Positions 33,317 to 42,590 of a DNA stretch of 44,473 nt are shown in pieces. The stretch lies in contig JADHVQ010000010.1 of assembly GCA_016783905.1 (NCBI GenBank), positions 1 through 44,473 of the forward strand, given 5' to 3'. The first letter of the stretch is position 1; every line of letters begins with the position of its first letter. The position numbers were made by a program, and so were the translations under genes. The notes below the pieces were generated by a model, which did no database searches, was not told where the DNA came from, and was given only the letters and a program-made list of their open reading frames with translations. Origin of the DNA: Bacteroidales bacterium. Lineage in GTDB: Bacteria; Bacteroidota; Bacteroidia; Bacteroidales; FEN-979.

Positions 33317-36300
33317 ATGAAAAGAGTATTTTTTCTTTGTTTAGGGCTGATTATCACAACATTACTTGTGAAGTCACAGTCCCATGATCCTTCATCCGCT
33401 ACCTTGAACCACCCGGCTGACTATCCCTACTGGATATCCATGATGCAGGATCCCGATGCGAACTTCTTCGAAACACAGCAAGCGTTCAACCAATACTGGG
33501 AAAACCGCCCCATCACAAAAGGGTGCGGCTGGAAGGTATTTAAACGCTGGGAATACATGATGCGAGACCGGGTCTCTGCCGATGGTATCAAACCGGCGCC
33601 GGATGTTACATATAAAGCATACACCGACTATATTCAAAATATCCGCTCCGCCAGTGGAGCATGGACCTCCCTGGGGCCTTCCCTGATCCCGTTACCCGGA
33701 CCCGCGGGCTACGAGGGGTTGGGAAGACTGAACAACATCGCCTTCCATCCAACCGATCCGAATAAATGGTATGTAGCCGCTCCTTCCGGAGGGTTGTGGA
33801 TGACCAGTGACGGAGGAGCTACCTGGGAGACGCATACCGATACGCTTCCGACCCTCGGTGTATCTGCCATCGTGGTGGACTATACAAATCCTAATGTTCT
33901 CTATCTCGGAAGCGGTGACCGGGATGCCGGGGATGCCCCCGGACTTGGCGTCTTTAAAAGCACTGACGGAGGTTACACCTGGGTGCAGTCGACACTGGGA
34001 ATGGGTGAGAAAACGGTGGGTGAAATCCTTCAGCATCCCACCAATAACCAGATCCTTATTGCCGCTACCAACAGCGGCATCTACAGATCTACCGATGCAG
34101 GGGCTAACTGGAGCCTGTCGGCCACCGGCAACTTCAAAGACATCGATTTCAAACCCAACGATCCTAATATCATGTATGCCGCGTCCGGTGCTAATTTTTA
34201 CCGCTCGGCCGACAACGGCGTGACCTGGACCCAGATCACCTCAGGATTGACCGGCGGACAACGGGGAGCGATTGCCGTCACATCTGCCAATCCCAATTAT
34301 GTTTATTTTGTACAGTCGAACAACAGCAGCGGCTTCAAAGGACTCTACCGGTCGACCGATGCAGGTCTCAATTTCACTACACGCTCCACCTCTCCAAACA
34401 TCCTGGACTGGTCCTGCGACGGATCAGGAACCGGCGGACAAGGCTGGTACGACCTTACCATTGAGGCAGACCCGGTGAATCCGGAGATCATCTATGTGGG
34501 AGGCGTCGACGTTTGGAAATCGACCAATGGAGGCACCACCTGGTCGATCAACTCACACTGGTATGGCGGATGCAGCGTGCCTGCCGTGCATGCCGACTGC
34601 CACATGCTCAAGTATTCGCCGGTTGACGGAAAACTCTATGCCTGTAACGATGGCGGAGTCTATAATACCAGTAACGGGGGAACCACCTGGACTGATCATA
34701 CCGAAACCATGACCATTGGCCAGATCTACAAACTGGGCCAGGCACAAACAATGAAAGAGAAGGTGATCAACGGATTCCAGGATAATGGCACCTATACCTA
34801 CCTGGTGCCTGAATGGGTAGCTACCGGCGGAGGGGACGGCATGGAGTGCGCCATCGACTACACCAATGCATCCTGGACCTACCATACGATTTACTACGGT
34901 GACATCTTCCGGAAATACAACAACAGCGCCGAAAAGAAGATCGCCGGCAACGGCACCTTTGGCATCACCGAGAGTGGCGCCTGGGTAACTCCTTTTATCC
35001 TTCATGAAACCAATCCTGAAGCGATGTTTGTCGGCTTCAAGAATGTCTGGAGAAGCGAGAACATCCGGAATAACACTATCTCCTGGACAAAGATCTCTGA
35101 TTTCGGCCAGGGCAACAACTGTGTGGTGGTGGAACAATCTCCCGCCAACACCGATATCCTTTACGTGGCCAGGTATGATAACCGGCTCTTCCGCTCTGAT
35201 AACTGCAACGATGCAACTCCTTCCTGGCTCGAGATCACCTCGTTTTTACCTGCATCGGGTTACCCGACTGATGTAGAGGCCCATCCCACCGACCCTGACG
35301 TGGTCTACATCACCATCAATAACGGTGTCTATAAATCCACGGATAAAGGAATTACCTGGACCGGGATCACCGGCAGTTTGCCCAACATCCATCTCAGCAG
35401 CATCACCTACTATAAAAATGCCATGGAAGGGCTATACGTGGGTACCGACGCCGGCGTATATTACAAAGAGGCTTCGATGACCGACTGGATTCCATTCAGC
35501 GAAGGGCTCCCTGTGAGCGCTATTGTAACCGAACTGGATATCTATTACAACGAGGATACGATCGCCAACGATGCAATCCGGGCCAGTACTTACGGAAGAG
35601 GCCTCTGGGGATCTGATATGTACCATTCCACTCCGGATGCCGACTTTGAAGCCGATAAGACCCTCATCCCTGTTGGTTGCGGAGTCAACTTTACTGATCT
35701 CTCCAACGGCGTGCCTACCGAATGGTTGTGGACCTTTGCGGGCGGAATCCCTTCCTCCTCTACTGAGAAATATCCCGCGGATATCGTTTACAATACCCCT
35801 GGATCTTACGAGGTAAAGCTGGTGGCTGCCAATGAAGCGGGAACCGATTCCATCACCAAATCTGCGTACATCACAGTAAGCGATAACCTCCTTCCCGACG
35901 TAGACTTCATGGCCGATCACAACGTGATTTGTGCAGGTGACGTGACCCATCTGACCGATCTGACCGAGTACTGTCCCACCTCCTGGAGCTGGCAGTTCTC
36001 CCCCAACCAAGTGGTCTACCTGGAGGGAACCACGATGAACAGCCAGCACCCCATCGTGATGTTCACCCAAAACGGAGCGTTCACAGTCACCCTGACGGCC
36101 ACCAATTCAGTGGGGCCCTCCAGTACGACCAAAGAGGATTTCATCATGAACGGCGGATACCAGCTTCCCTTCTCAGATGATTTCGAGACCGGTTTTGAAA
36201 CCCAGTATTGGACCATAGATAATCCTGATCATAAGATCACGTGGGATACAATTTCGGTCCCTGGAACCTCCCCCGATAATAAAGCAGCCTGGATGAACTT

Positions 36301-36982
36301 CTTCGATTACGTTTACATATTCAGGCTTGATCAGCTGATCAGTCCTGTGTTTAATTTCTCCAACACCAACAACATCATGCTCACCTTCCGCCATGCATAC
36401 GCACAGCGGGATGTGTTGAAAGATTCCCTGTTCATTCTGGTTTCTGACGACTGCGGCTCCTCCTACACCCGGGTTCTGGCACTTGGACCGGATGGCACAC
36501 CCAACACCTTTGTAACCCATGAACCCACCATGGATCCATTCTATCCGGAAAGTGCTGACGACTGGTGCGGTGGCAGCTACGGTGTCAGTTGTTACGAAGT
36601 GGATCTCAACGCTTACTCCGGAAAAGAGAACGTGAAGATCTCCTTTGAGTCATACAACCGGCGAGGGAATAACCTCTTCCTCGACGACATCACCATTACA
36701 GGAATCGTCGGAGTCTCTGCCGGCACTGATCCCTCCCATTCGATCCGGGTCTATCCGAATCCGACCACGGGAATGGTGAATATATCGATTGACCGGCTTT
36801 CGGGAAGTGCCACCTTGCAACTCTATACGTTGCAGGGCCAAAATGTCGTGTCAGAACAAATCACGGGTGCAAATGATCGGACCACCCGACAGCTTGATCT
36901 GAGCTCTCTGACAAAAGGGATCTATTTCCTGAAGGTGACCACCAGTCACTCTACCCTGGTAAAAAAGATCGTAAAAGAATAA
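33317..36982 (+). CDS. Large T9SS-secreted protein: BNR/VPS10-like propeller, PKD domains, sorting tail
   Basis: The 1221-residue exported protein has a signal peptide (about 1-20), a conserved pre-domain (YWENRPITKGCGWKVFKRWEYMM), and a long BNR/sortilin-like propeller region (about 115-770) with many Asp-box repeats such as SDGGATW, STDGGYTW, STDAGANW, STNGGTTW and STDKGITW. Two PKD domains follow (about 775-855 and 865-945), then a MAM-like beta sandwich (about 950-1135), and a type A T9SS C-terminal sorting domain starting RVYPNPTTG. Related proteins are glycan- or protein-active or adhesive; enzyme activity here is unproven. Confidence 0.9.
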   Translation: MKRVFFLCLGLIITTLLVKSQSHDPSSATLNHPADYPYWISMMQDPDANFFETQQAFNQYWENRPITKGCGWKVFKRWEYMMRDRVSADGIKPAPDVTYKAYTDYIQNIRSASGAWTSLGPSLIPLPGPAGYEGLGRLNNIAFHPTDPNKWYVAAPSGGLWMTSDGGATWETHTDTLPTLGVSAIVVDYTNPNVLYLGSGDRDAGDAPGLGVFKSTDGGYTWVQSTLGMGEKTVGEILQHPTNNQILIAATNSGIYRSTDAGANWSLSATGNFKDIDFKPNDPNIMYAASGANFYRSADNGVTWTQITSGLTGGQRGAIAVTSANPNYVYFVQSNNSSGFKGLYRSTDAGLNFTTRSTSPNILDWSCDGSGTGGQGWYDLTIEADPVNPEIIYVGGVDVWKSTNGGTTWSINSHWYGGCSVPAVHADCHMLKYSPVDGKLYACNDGGVYNTSNGGTTWTDHTETMTIGQIYKLGQAQTMKEKVINGFQDNGTYTYLVPEWVATGGGDGMECAIDYTNASWTYHTIYYGDIFRKYNNSAEKKIAGNGTFGITESGAWVTPFILHETNPEAMFVGFKNVWRSENIRNNTISWTKISDFGQGNNCVVVEQSPANTDILYVARYDNRLFRSDNCNDATPSWLEITSFLPASGYPTDVEAHPTDPDVVYITINNGVYKSTDKGITWTGITGSLPNIHLSSITYYKNAMEGLYVGTDAGVYYKEASMTDWIPFSEGLPVSAIVTELDIYYNEDTIANDAIRASTYGRGLWGSDMYHSTPDADFEADKTLIPVGCGVNFTDLSNGVPTEWLWTFAGGIPSSSTEKYPADIVYNTPGSYEVKLVAANEAGTDSITKSAYITVSDNLLPDVDFMADHNVICAGDVTHLTDLTEYCPTSWSWQFSPNQVVYLEGTTMNSQHPIVMFTQNGAFTVTLTATNSVGPSSTTKEDFIMNGGYQLPFSDDFETGFETQYWTIDNPDHKITWDTISVPGTSPDNKAAWMNFFDYVYIFRLDQLISPVFNFSNTNNIMLTFRHAYAQRDVLKDSLFILVSDDCGSSYTRVLALGPDGTPNTFVTHEPTMDPFYPESADDWCGGSYGVSCYEVDLNAYSGKENVKISFESYNRRGNNLFLDDITITGIVGVSAGTDPSHSIRVYPNPTTGMVNISIDRLSGSATLQLYTLQGQNVVSEQITGANDRTTRQLDLSSLTKGIYFLKVTTSHSTLVKKIVKE

Positions 36983-37014
36983 CCGAAAAGATCCCTCCGG
37001 ATTAGTTCCCTCCT

Positions 37015-39528
37015 ATGAACCGACTGCCTGGAATACTAATCATTCTTCTTTTTTCAGCATACAGCTGGGCTCAAACCAGCTGGAGGCCAGGCGAAATGGA
37101 GGCCAAGGTCTATCTTTACACCCCGGAGGATATTACCACGCTAAAAAGCCTTCAACTGATGGATGAACCGGCTCAGGAGAACGGAGTTGTGATGGCCTGG
37201 GTCTATATTATTCCCGCCGAACTGGAAAAACTGGAAGCTTCCGGTCTGGAATACGTCATTACCCGGCCGGATCTAAACGCCCACAGTCAACACTTCTGGG
37301 ATCAGGTGGTGCTGGGAAGCTACCACAACTACTTCCAGTTGGTTGAACTGGCCGACAGTCTGGCCGGAAATTTCCCGGCCATTTGCAAGAAGATCCTGCT
37401 GGGGACCACTCCGGGAGGCCGGCAGATGGGGATCCTGAAGATCAGTGATAACGTGAATGTAAATGAGAATGAAGCAGAGGTCATGTTCGACGGAGCAATC
37501 CATGGCAACGAGATCATGGGTCCGGAGATCCTGATACGCTATGCCCGGGAATTGTGCCTGGAATACGGAAATGACTCCACCTACACCGATCTGATCAACA
37601 GCAGGGAGATTTGGCTATACTACCTGGTCAATCCTGACGGCTTTGCCAACGGGATCAGGTATAACTCGAACGGAGTTGATCTGAACCGTGATATCGGCAT
37701 GATGTGGGGAGGGGAAGGATACAGCACAGGCCCCTTTTCACAGCCGGAGACGAAAATTCTCAGGGAACTCTGGTTTGATCATAATTTCGTCCTCTACAAC
37801 AACTATCATGGAGGGACAGAAGAGATCTCCCTGCCGTGGAGTTTCAGCGGCCACCAACCGGACGACTGGGCTCACATCTACCAGCTTGCTTCAGTTTATT
37901 CAAGTACTTCAGGCTATTTCTACTTTCCATACGGCCAGGGATGGTTTACCATGTACCAGATCTTCGGAGCCACCAAGGATTATAACTATGGTTCGCTGGG
38001 ACAGATCGGATGGTCGAATGAGATCACCATGTTGAAGGAACCGCCTGCCAGCATGATCCCCATGTATTATAACTACAACGTACCGGCCATCACGGAGATG
38101 ATCGAACGGGTCGGATGGGGTGTAGAGGGGATGGTTACAGATTCTGTAACAGGGAGTCCTGTAAAGGCTGCCGTTTTTGTCGGCTCCTATTATCCCGTTT
38201 ATTCCGAACCTGAAGTGGGTGACTACCACAAATATGTGCTTCCGGGCACCTATTCCATCACCGTGAAAGCCAGCGGGTATCAGACAAAGACCATTACAGG
38301 GGTGGTGGTGCCTGACCAGGGATCTGTGACTACCAATATTCAGTTAGCCCCCACTCCCGGGAGATATGCTTACCGGGCCGTCATTACAGTGATCCCTTAT
38401 TATCCCGATAAGCCCACCCTCTATGCCGATGAATGCTATTTCCCCGGGATCATCGGACCGCCTGATTCAATCAATTACAGCATTGGTAAGAGTGGGTATA
38501 TCGTCATCGACATGGGAGACACCATCTACAATGGGATAGGAGATGATTTTAAGGTCTATGAAGGCGATGGAACGCCCGAAGGTTACTACTGCCATGTAAG
38601 TACTACGATAGACGGTCCGTGGACCAGCCTGGGTTCAGCTACCGGGACTACCGCATTTGATCTCTCCATCGGATCCATATCCGGTATCAGGTACGTCAAG
38701 ATTACGGATGATGGCGACGGGCCATCCAATGTCAACGATGCCGGTTTCGATCTGGACGGCATAGAGATCCTGACCCCTCCCCTGATCGCCGACTTTACTG
38801 CCAGCAACCGTATACTCTGTATGGGAGATAGTGTGAACTTCTTCGATGAATCAACCGGTGACCCAATAGAATGGTCATGGCAGTTTCCCGGTGGAATCCC
38901 CTCATCTTCATCAGAGCAGAATCCAACCGGTATTGTCTATGCTGCTCCCGGACTATACGATGTAACCCTGACCGTTACGAACAATTTTACGCAGATCACC
39001 CTTACCAAACCGGATTTTATCCACGTTGTGGAGCCACCGGAGGTATTTCTTGGCCCCGACACCCTGATCTGTTCCTGGGATTCGCTTACGTTGGATGCGG
39101 GAAATCCGGGATGCGCCTACGAATGGTCGACCGGTGATACCACCCAAACCATCACTGTTGACTTCAATGGTTTTGGGATAGGGACTCATTCCATCTGGGT
39201 TCATGTGCTCCGCAATGAGAATTGCACGGATCTCGATACCATCCTGGTAACCATTGATCCCTGCACGGGATTAGCCGATCCGGCTCTCTCCACCTCCGTA
39301 AGGATCTATCCCAATCCCAATACAGGCACGTTTTATCTGGTGGTGAATCACGTTGGGACAGGAGTCTGTGAGATCCTGACCACCCAGGGCAAGGTTGTTT
39401 ACGCTACCCTGCTGGAAAAGCCAACCGACGTGAAAAAGGTATCCCTGCCGCATTTGAAAAAAGGCATCTACCTGTTGCGTATACGGTCTGACACCCAAAC
39501 CGTTATTGAGAAAGTGATCATACAATAA
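37015..39528 (+). CDS. T9SS-secreted M14 family zinc carboxypeptidase with PKD domain
   Basis: This is an 837-residue exported peptidase. The order is: signal peptide (about 1-20), propeptide, M14 domain (about 100-365), carboxypeptidase-regulatory-like domain (about 370-445), a beta domain (about 455-580), a PKD domain (about 585-670), and a T9SS sorting tail starting RIYPNPNTG. Zinc ligands are visible as His163 and Glu166 in IHGNE and His265 in NYHGG. VDLNRD carries the substrate-carboxylate-binding Asn-Arg. The catalytic Glu is probably Glu336 in NEITMLKEPP. It follows the BNR protein by 32 bases, so the two secreted proteins are probably coexpressed. Confidence 0.92.
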   Translation: MNRLPGILIILLFSAYSWAQTSWRPGEMEAKVYLYTPEDITTLKSLQLMDEPAQENGVVMAWVYIIPAELEKLEASGLEYVITRPDLNAHSQHFWDQVVLGSYHNYFQLVELADSLAGNFPAICKKILLGTTPGGRQMGILKISDNVNVNENEAEVMFDGAIHGNEIMGPEILIRYARELCLEYGNDSTYTDLINSREIWLYYLVNPDGFANGIRYNSNGVDLNRDIGMMWGGEGYSTGPFSQPETKILRELWFDHNFVLYNNYHGGTEEISLPWSFSGHQPDDWAHIYQLASVYSSTSGYFYFPYGQGWFTMYQIFGATKDYNYGSLGQIGWSNEITMLKEPPASMIPMYYNYNVPAITEMIERVGWGVEGMVTDSVTGSPVKAAVFVGSYYPVYSEPEVGDYHKYVLPGTYSITVKASGYQTKTITGVVVPDQGSVTTNIQLAPTPGRYAYRAVITVIPYYPDKPTLYADECYFPGIIGPPDSINYSIGKSGYIVIDMGDTIYNGIGDDFKVYEGDGTPEGYYCHVSTTIDGPWTSLGSATGTTAFDLSIGSISGIRYVKITDDGDGPSNVNDAGFDLDGIEILTPPLIADFTASNRILCMGDSVNFFDESTGDPIEWSWQFPGGIPSSSSEQNPTGIVYAAPGLYDVTLTVTNNFTQITLTKPDFIHVVEPPEVFLGPDTLICSWDSLTLDAGNPGCAYEWSTGDTTQTITVDFNGFGIGTHSIWVHVLRNENCTDLDTILVTIDPCTGLADPALSTSVRIYPNPNTGTFYLVVNHVGTGVCEILTTQGKVVYATLLEKPTDVKKVSLPHLKKGIYLLRIRSDTQTVIEKVIIQ

Positions 39529-39533
39529 GGAGG
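39527..39533 (+). promoter_or_regulatory. Strong Shine-Dalgarno sequence
   Basis: AAGGAGG, four bases before the ATG at 39538, overlaps the TAA stop of the peptidase gene. It is the strongest canonical ribosome-binding site noticed in this window. Confidence 0.6.
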
Positions 39534-39537
39534 TTCC

Positions 39538-39990
39538 ATGAAGAAACTGCTGGTTTTTATCCTGATCGGATTCGTTGCCTGCACCTCATCCGAAGATCGT
39601 ATGAAAGAGGCGAGGAAAGAGATATTGAGTACCGATCGGGCCTTTTCTGCCCGCAGTGCAGAGAAAGGCATGAATGAAGCCTTTCTGCATTATGCCGCCA
39701 ATGACATGGTGAAGTTGCAGGAAGGGCGGTTCCCTGTGATCGGGAAAGAGGAGTTGCGCAATACGTTTGCGGGTGTTCCCGACAGCATCTACCGCCTCAC
39801 CTGGGAGCCTGTAAAGGCAGAGGTCAGCAAATCCGGCGACCTGGGTTACACCTTTGGGAATTACGAACTTTACGATTTTACTCGTCGTGAGATTCGGTAC
39901 GGCAACTACTTTACCGTTTGGAGGAAAGAGAAAGACGGAACCTGGCGCTGGGTTCTGGACGGCGGTAATGCAACACCGCGGCCCGAATAA
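39538..39990 (+). CDS. Lipoprotein with SnoaL/DUF4440-like domain
   Basis: The 150-residue product has a lipoprotein signal peptide (lipobox FVACT, Cys at about residue 15) and an NTF2-like alpha+beta domain: helix ILSTDRAFSARSAEKGMNEAFLHY, then strands GDLGYTFGNYELYDF and YFTVWRKEKDGTWRWVLDGGN, typical of DUF4440/SnoaL-like proteins. Function is unknown; such domains often bind small molecules. Upstream is an unusually good Shine-Dalgarno (AAGGAGG at 39527-39533), noteworthy because Bacteroidota ribosomes rarely rely on one. It lies nine bases after the peptidase gene. Confidence 0.82.
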   Translation: MKKLLVFILIGFVACTSSEDRMKEARKEILSTDRAFSARSAEKGMNEAFLHYAANDMVKLQEGRFPVIGKEELRNTFAGVPDSIYRLTWEPVKAEVSKSGDLGYTFGNYELYDFTRREIRYGNYFTVWRKEKDGTWRWVLDGGNATPRPE

Positions 39991-40002
39991 CCTCCTCTCC
40001 GG

Positions 40003-41187
40003 ATGTCATCTTCATCGCACGGTCAGCTTTGGAGTTCCAGTTTCGTCATGCTGGCGATCGGGAATCTGCTGATGGCTACCGGGTTTTACTTCCTGATCCC
40101 TACCCTGCCTGTCTATGTGGTGGAGGTGCTCCACGCAAAGACCAGTGATGTCGGTTATATCCTGGCGGCCTACACGGTATCAGCATTGATCATCCGTCCA
40201 TTTACAGGGATCGCCCTGGATACCTGGGGAAGGAAATGGATCTACCTTGTTGCTCTGCTTGTATTCACGCTTACTATCCTGCTCTATCCCCTGATTCTCA
40301 CATTCAGCCTACTGCTCGTCCTTCGTTTCTTCCATGGATTCTCCTGGGGGGTGACAACCACAGCAGGGATGACTGTTGTGGTGGATGTGATCCCACCTCA
40401 AAAACGAGGCCGTGGGATCGGGTACTTCGGAATCTCTTTTACCCTGGCCATGGCCATTGCTCCCGTTCTTGCCCTGTTAATCCTGGAAGCCTGGGGATAC
40501 TTCCCGATGTTCTACATCGCAGCCCTCTTCTCTTTTTGCGGATTACTGATGGTCCTGTTTGTCCGGTACCCCCTGTTTCAGCCCCGGCGGGAGAAAACCA
40601 GGATCACCTGGAAACGGTTCATTGAGCCAAAAGGGGTCCCAATCTCCATCCCAATGGCCCTGTTTGGTGTTACTTACGGGGGCGTGGTTTCGTTCATCAC
40701 CTTATACGACAAAGAGCTTGGGCTGGCACAAGCAGGAGCTTTTTTCCTGATCCTGGCCGGCGGGGTGTTCATCTCGCGGCTCTTCGCCGGACAAATCTTC
40801 GACAGATACGGTCCTACCTCCCTGATGATTGGAGGCTTCGTTGTAACTATCACAGGTCTCCTCTTCCTGGGGATGCTGCTTAACCTCACGGGTTTCCTGA
40901 TCGCAGCCGGATTGATTGGCATGGGAGCCGGAATCCTGATGCCAACCCTGCAAACCATGGTGAACAATGTGGTAACCGTCTACCGGAGAGGCGCTGCCAA
41001 CGCAACCCTGATCACGGCATTCGACCTGGGCATCGGACTGGGTTCCCTGGGACTTGGATACCTCTCGGAATGGATCGGTTTTGATGGGATGTACCTGGTA
41101 TGTATGGGGATCATGGTGGTCGCCGTGATCCACTATTTCGGGCATGTGAGGGAGTTTTACATCAAAAACGTGAGACGTGAGACGTGA
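40003..41187 (+). CDS. Major facilitator superfamily transporter
   Basis: This 394-residue membrane protein has about 12 hydrophobic helices and the MFS loop 2-3 motif variant (GIALDTWGRKWIYL) after helix 2, with a related loop in the second half (GQIFDRYGPTSLMIGG). The pattern is that of drug/sugar efflux MFS proteins (arabinose-efflux-like). Substrate is unknown. It starts 12 bases after the lipoprotein gene. The last codons (NVRRET and the TGA stop) are made of an ACGTGAG heptamer array, so the C-terminus is probably variable. Confidence 0.9.
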   Translation: MSSSSHGQLWSSSFVMLAIGNLLMATGFYFLIPTLPVYVVEVLHAKTSDVGYILAAYTVSALIIRPFTGIALDTWGRKWIYLVALLVFTLTILLYPLILTFSLLLVLRFFHGFSWGVTTTAGMTVVVDVIPPQKRGRGIGYFGISFTLAMAIAPVLALLILEAWGYFPMFYIAALFSFCGLLMVLFVRYPLFQPRREKTRITWKRFIEPKGVPISIPMALFGVTYGGVVSFITLYDKELGLAQAGAFFLILAGGVFISRLFAGQIFDRYGPTSLMIGGFVVTITGLLFLGMLLNLTGFLIAAGLIGMGAGILMPTLQTMVNNVVTVYRRGAANATLITAFDLGIGLGSLGLGYLSEWIGFDGMYLVCMGIMVVAVIHYFGHVREFYIKNVRRET

Positions 41188-41230
41188 ATTTCCAATTTCT
41201 AATTTCTGTATGACTTTATGACCGTATGAC
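41168..41230 (+). repeat. Composite arrays: ACGTGAG heptamers, TTTCTAA-like units and TATGACNN octamers
   Basis: Three ACGTGAG/A units (41168-41188) encode the end of the MFS protein and its stop. A short AATTTC-rich stretch follows. Then three 8-base units starting TATGAC (ATG at 41210, 41218 and 41226) run into the rsmE start codon; these three ATGs lie in three different frames. Confidence 0.78.
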
Positions 41231-41783
41231 AACCAATTGCAAGAACCTCTTCTATTCCCCGGAAATCCTGCCTCCACAACACCAGTTTGACCGGGAGGAG
41301 TCCTCTCATATCGTGCGGGTTCTGCGTTTGAACCAAGGGGATCCGATTCACCTGACTAATGGAAAAGGGAACCTGTTTCACTGTGAGATCACACCGCTGA
41401 TTTGTGCACATTCTGAGCGGGCTACTGTTAAATCTGAACGACTTAACAAGATTTTGATTGCGGCTTTGAAACAATCGCTGAAAAGCTGGCTGCCCATGCT
41501 CCATGAACCTCAACCATTCAGAGAGTTGATCAGTCAGGAGTTTTCAGGTCAAAAATTCATTGCGTATTGCGAAACAGGTTCGGAAGCGTTGCTCCAGAAG
41601 GCATATAAACCCGGAGAACCGGTACTCATTCTCATCGGTCCGGAAGGGGACTTTTCGCCGGAAGAGGTGGAACAGGCCAAACAGGCTGGTTTCATCCCTG
41701 TCAGTCTCGGAAAAAGCCGGCTGCGGACAGAAACAGCGGGGGGGGTGGCGTGCACAACGTTTCAACTGGTCAATCAGTCTTGA
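41226..41783 (+). CDS. rsmE: RsmE-like 16S rRNA m3U1498 methyltransferase with internal deletion
   Basis: RsmE methylates U1498 of 16S rRNA using SAM. The start (LFYSPEI, HIVRVLRLNQGD, TNGKGN) and end (SERATVKSERLNKILIAALKQS, LIGPEGDFSPEEVEQAKQAGF, SLGKSRLRTETA) match the family well. However, the protein is 185 residues instead of about 235-240. At LFHCEITPLICAHSER the text jumps from the PUA-like domain to a point normally reached about 50 residues later, losing the linker and the early SPOUT helix (the TKNxDRxEW-type segment). The deletion is in frame, so a stable but probably impaired protein may be made. A run of eight G near 41738 precedes the end. Confidence 0.85.
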   Translation: MTTNCKNLFYSPEILPPQHQFDREESSHIVRVLRLNQGDPIHLTNGKGNLFHCEITPLICAHSERATVKSERLNKILIAALKQSLKSWLPMLHEPQPFRELISQEFSGQKFIAYCETGSEALLQKAYKPGEPVLILIGPEGDFSPEEVEQAKQAGFIPVSLGKSRLRTETAGGVACTTFQLVNQS

Positions 41784-41939
41784 TACATATCAACGATCCT
41801 CACCACCAGGGATGCATTCGCTTTGCTCGCCGGATTGATCCCGATTTATTACCCTCTTTTATTATTTTTGTATAAATTATTAATCCACAGATATTTATAC
41901 AATTTTAACAATTACATCCTAAAAATTATGCAAAAAAAC

Positions 41940-41970
41940 TTGACAAATAATATTTTGTCTCGTATATTTG
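41940..41970 (+). promoter_or_regulatory. Bacteroidota promoter for the hsdS-hsdM genes
   Basis: TTG at 41940-41942 and TATATTTG at 41963-41970 with 20-base spacing match the consensus. It sits in an AT-rich 213-base gap (41784-41996) that holds no other recognisable gene. It supports the ATG at 41997 over the longer open frame from 41823. Confidence 0.72.
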
Positions 41971-41996
41971 CATCGTTCTTATTACGCAAATATTTC

Positions 41997-42590
41997 ATGG
42001 AGCATCAAAAGTACACATTAAAAGACATTGCCACCATTAATAGCGGTTATTCCTTTAGAACGAAGATAAAAAATAATTCTGAAGGAAATACTTATGTCAT
42101 CCAAATGAGGGATATTTCTAATGATCGGTCAAGTATTGTTGATGATCCTCATATCGTAGATGGTGACAAGATTTACGAAAAGCATTTTTTACAAAAGGGA
42201 GATATCCTGTTTATGGCGAAAGGAGCGAATAATTTTGCAGTATGCTATGATGAAAAATATAAGCCAGCTGTTGCAACATCTGCTTTTTTCGTTATTCGCC
42301 TGAAGGTTGATTTTATATTATCATCTTATCTGTGCTTCTATATAAATAACTCCAAGGCTCAGGCCTTTATAGAAAGTAATAGGGCTGGATCTTATATTCC
42401 TAATGTTAACAAAGAAACTTTAATTAACATGGAGATTACGGTACCCCCATTGGTAATCCAAAATAATATAAATGAATTATTCAAATTATCAATGAGGGAG
42501 CAATTTATCCTTGAGAAGGTCAAGGAAAACCGAAGACAATTAATGAAATCAATTTTATCAAAATTAATAGATAGAAAACATGGCAACTAA
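41997..42590 (+). CDS. hsdS: Type I restriction-modification specificity subunit, half-size HsdS
   Basis: The 197-residue protein contains one target recognition domain (about 1-150; YTLKDIATINSGYSFR, FLQKGDILFMAKGANN, RAGSYIPNVNKETLINMEITVPPLVIQ) and one conserved helical spacer (about 155-190; NINELFKLS, then LMKSILSKLI). Normal HsdS has two of each (about 400 residues). A single-TRD subunit would need to dimerise and would then read a palindromic split site, as shown for engineered half-HsdS proteins. The ATG at 41997 is chosen from the promoter; the extra upstream residues are hydrophobic and AT-rich, unlike HsdS. Low GC suggests acquisition. It overlaps hsdM by 11 bases. Confidence 0.85.
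   Translation: MEHQKYTLKDIATINSGYSFRTKIKNNSEGNTYVIQMRDISNDRSSIVDDPHIVDGDKIYEKHFLQKGDILFMAKGANNFAVCYDEKYKPAVATSAFFVIRLKVDFILSSYLCFYINNSKAQAFIESNRAGSYIPNVNKETLINMEITVPPLVIQNNINELFKLSMREQFILEKVKENRRQLMKSILSKLIDRKHGN

Noticed and set aside
41823-41996. 58-residue N-terminal extension of HsdS
   Set aside because: It spans a well-spaced promoter, is AT-rich and hydrophobic, and does not resemble the family start.
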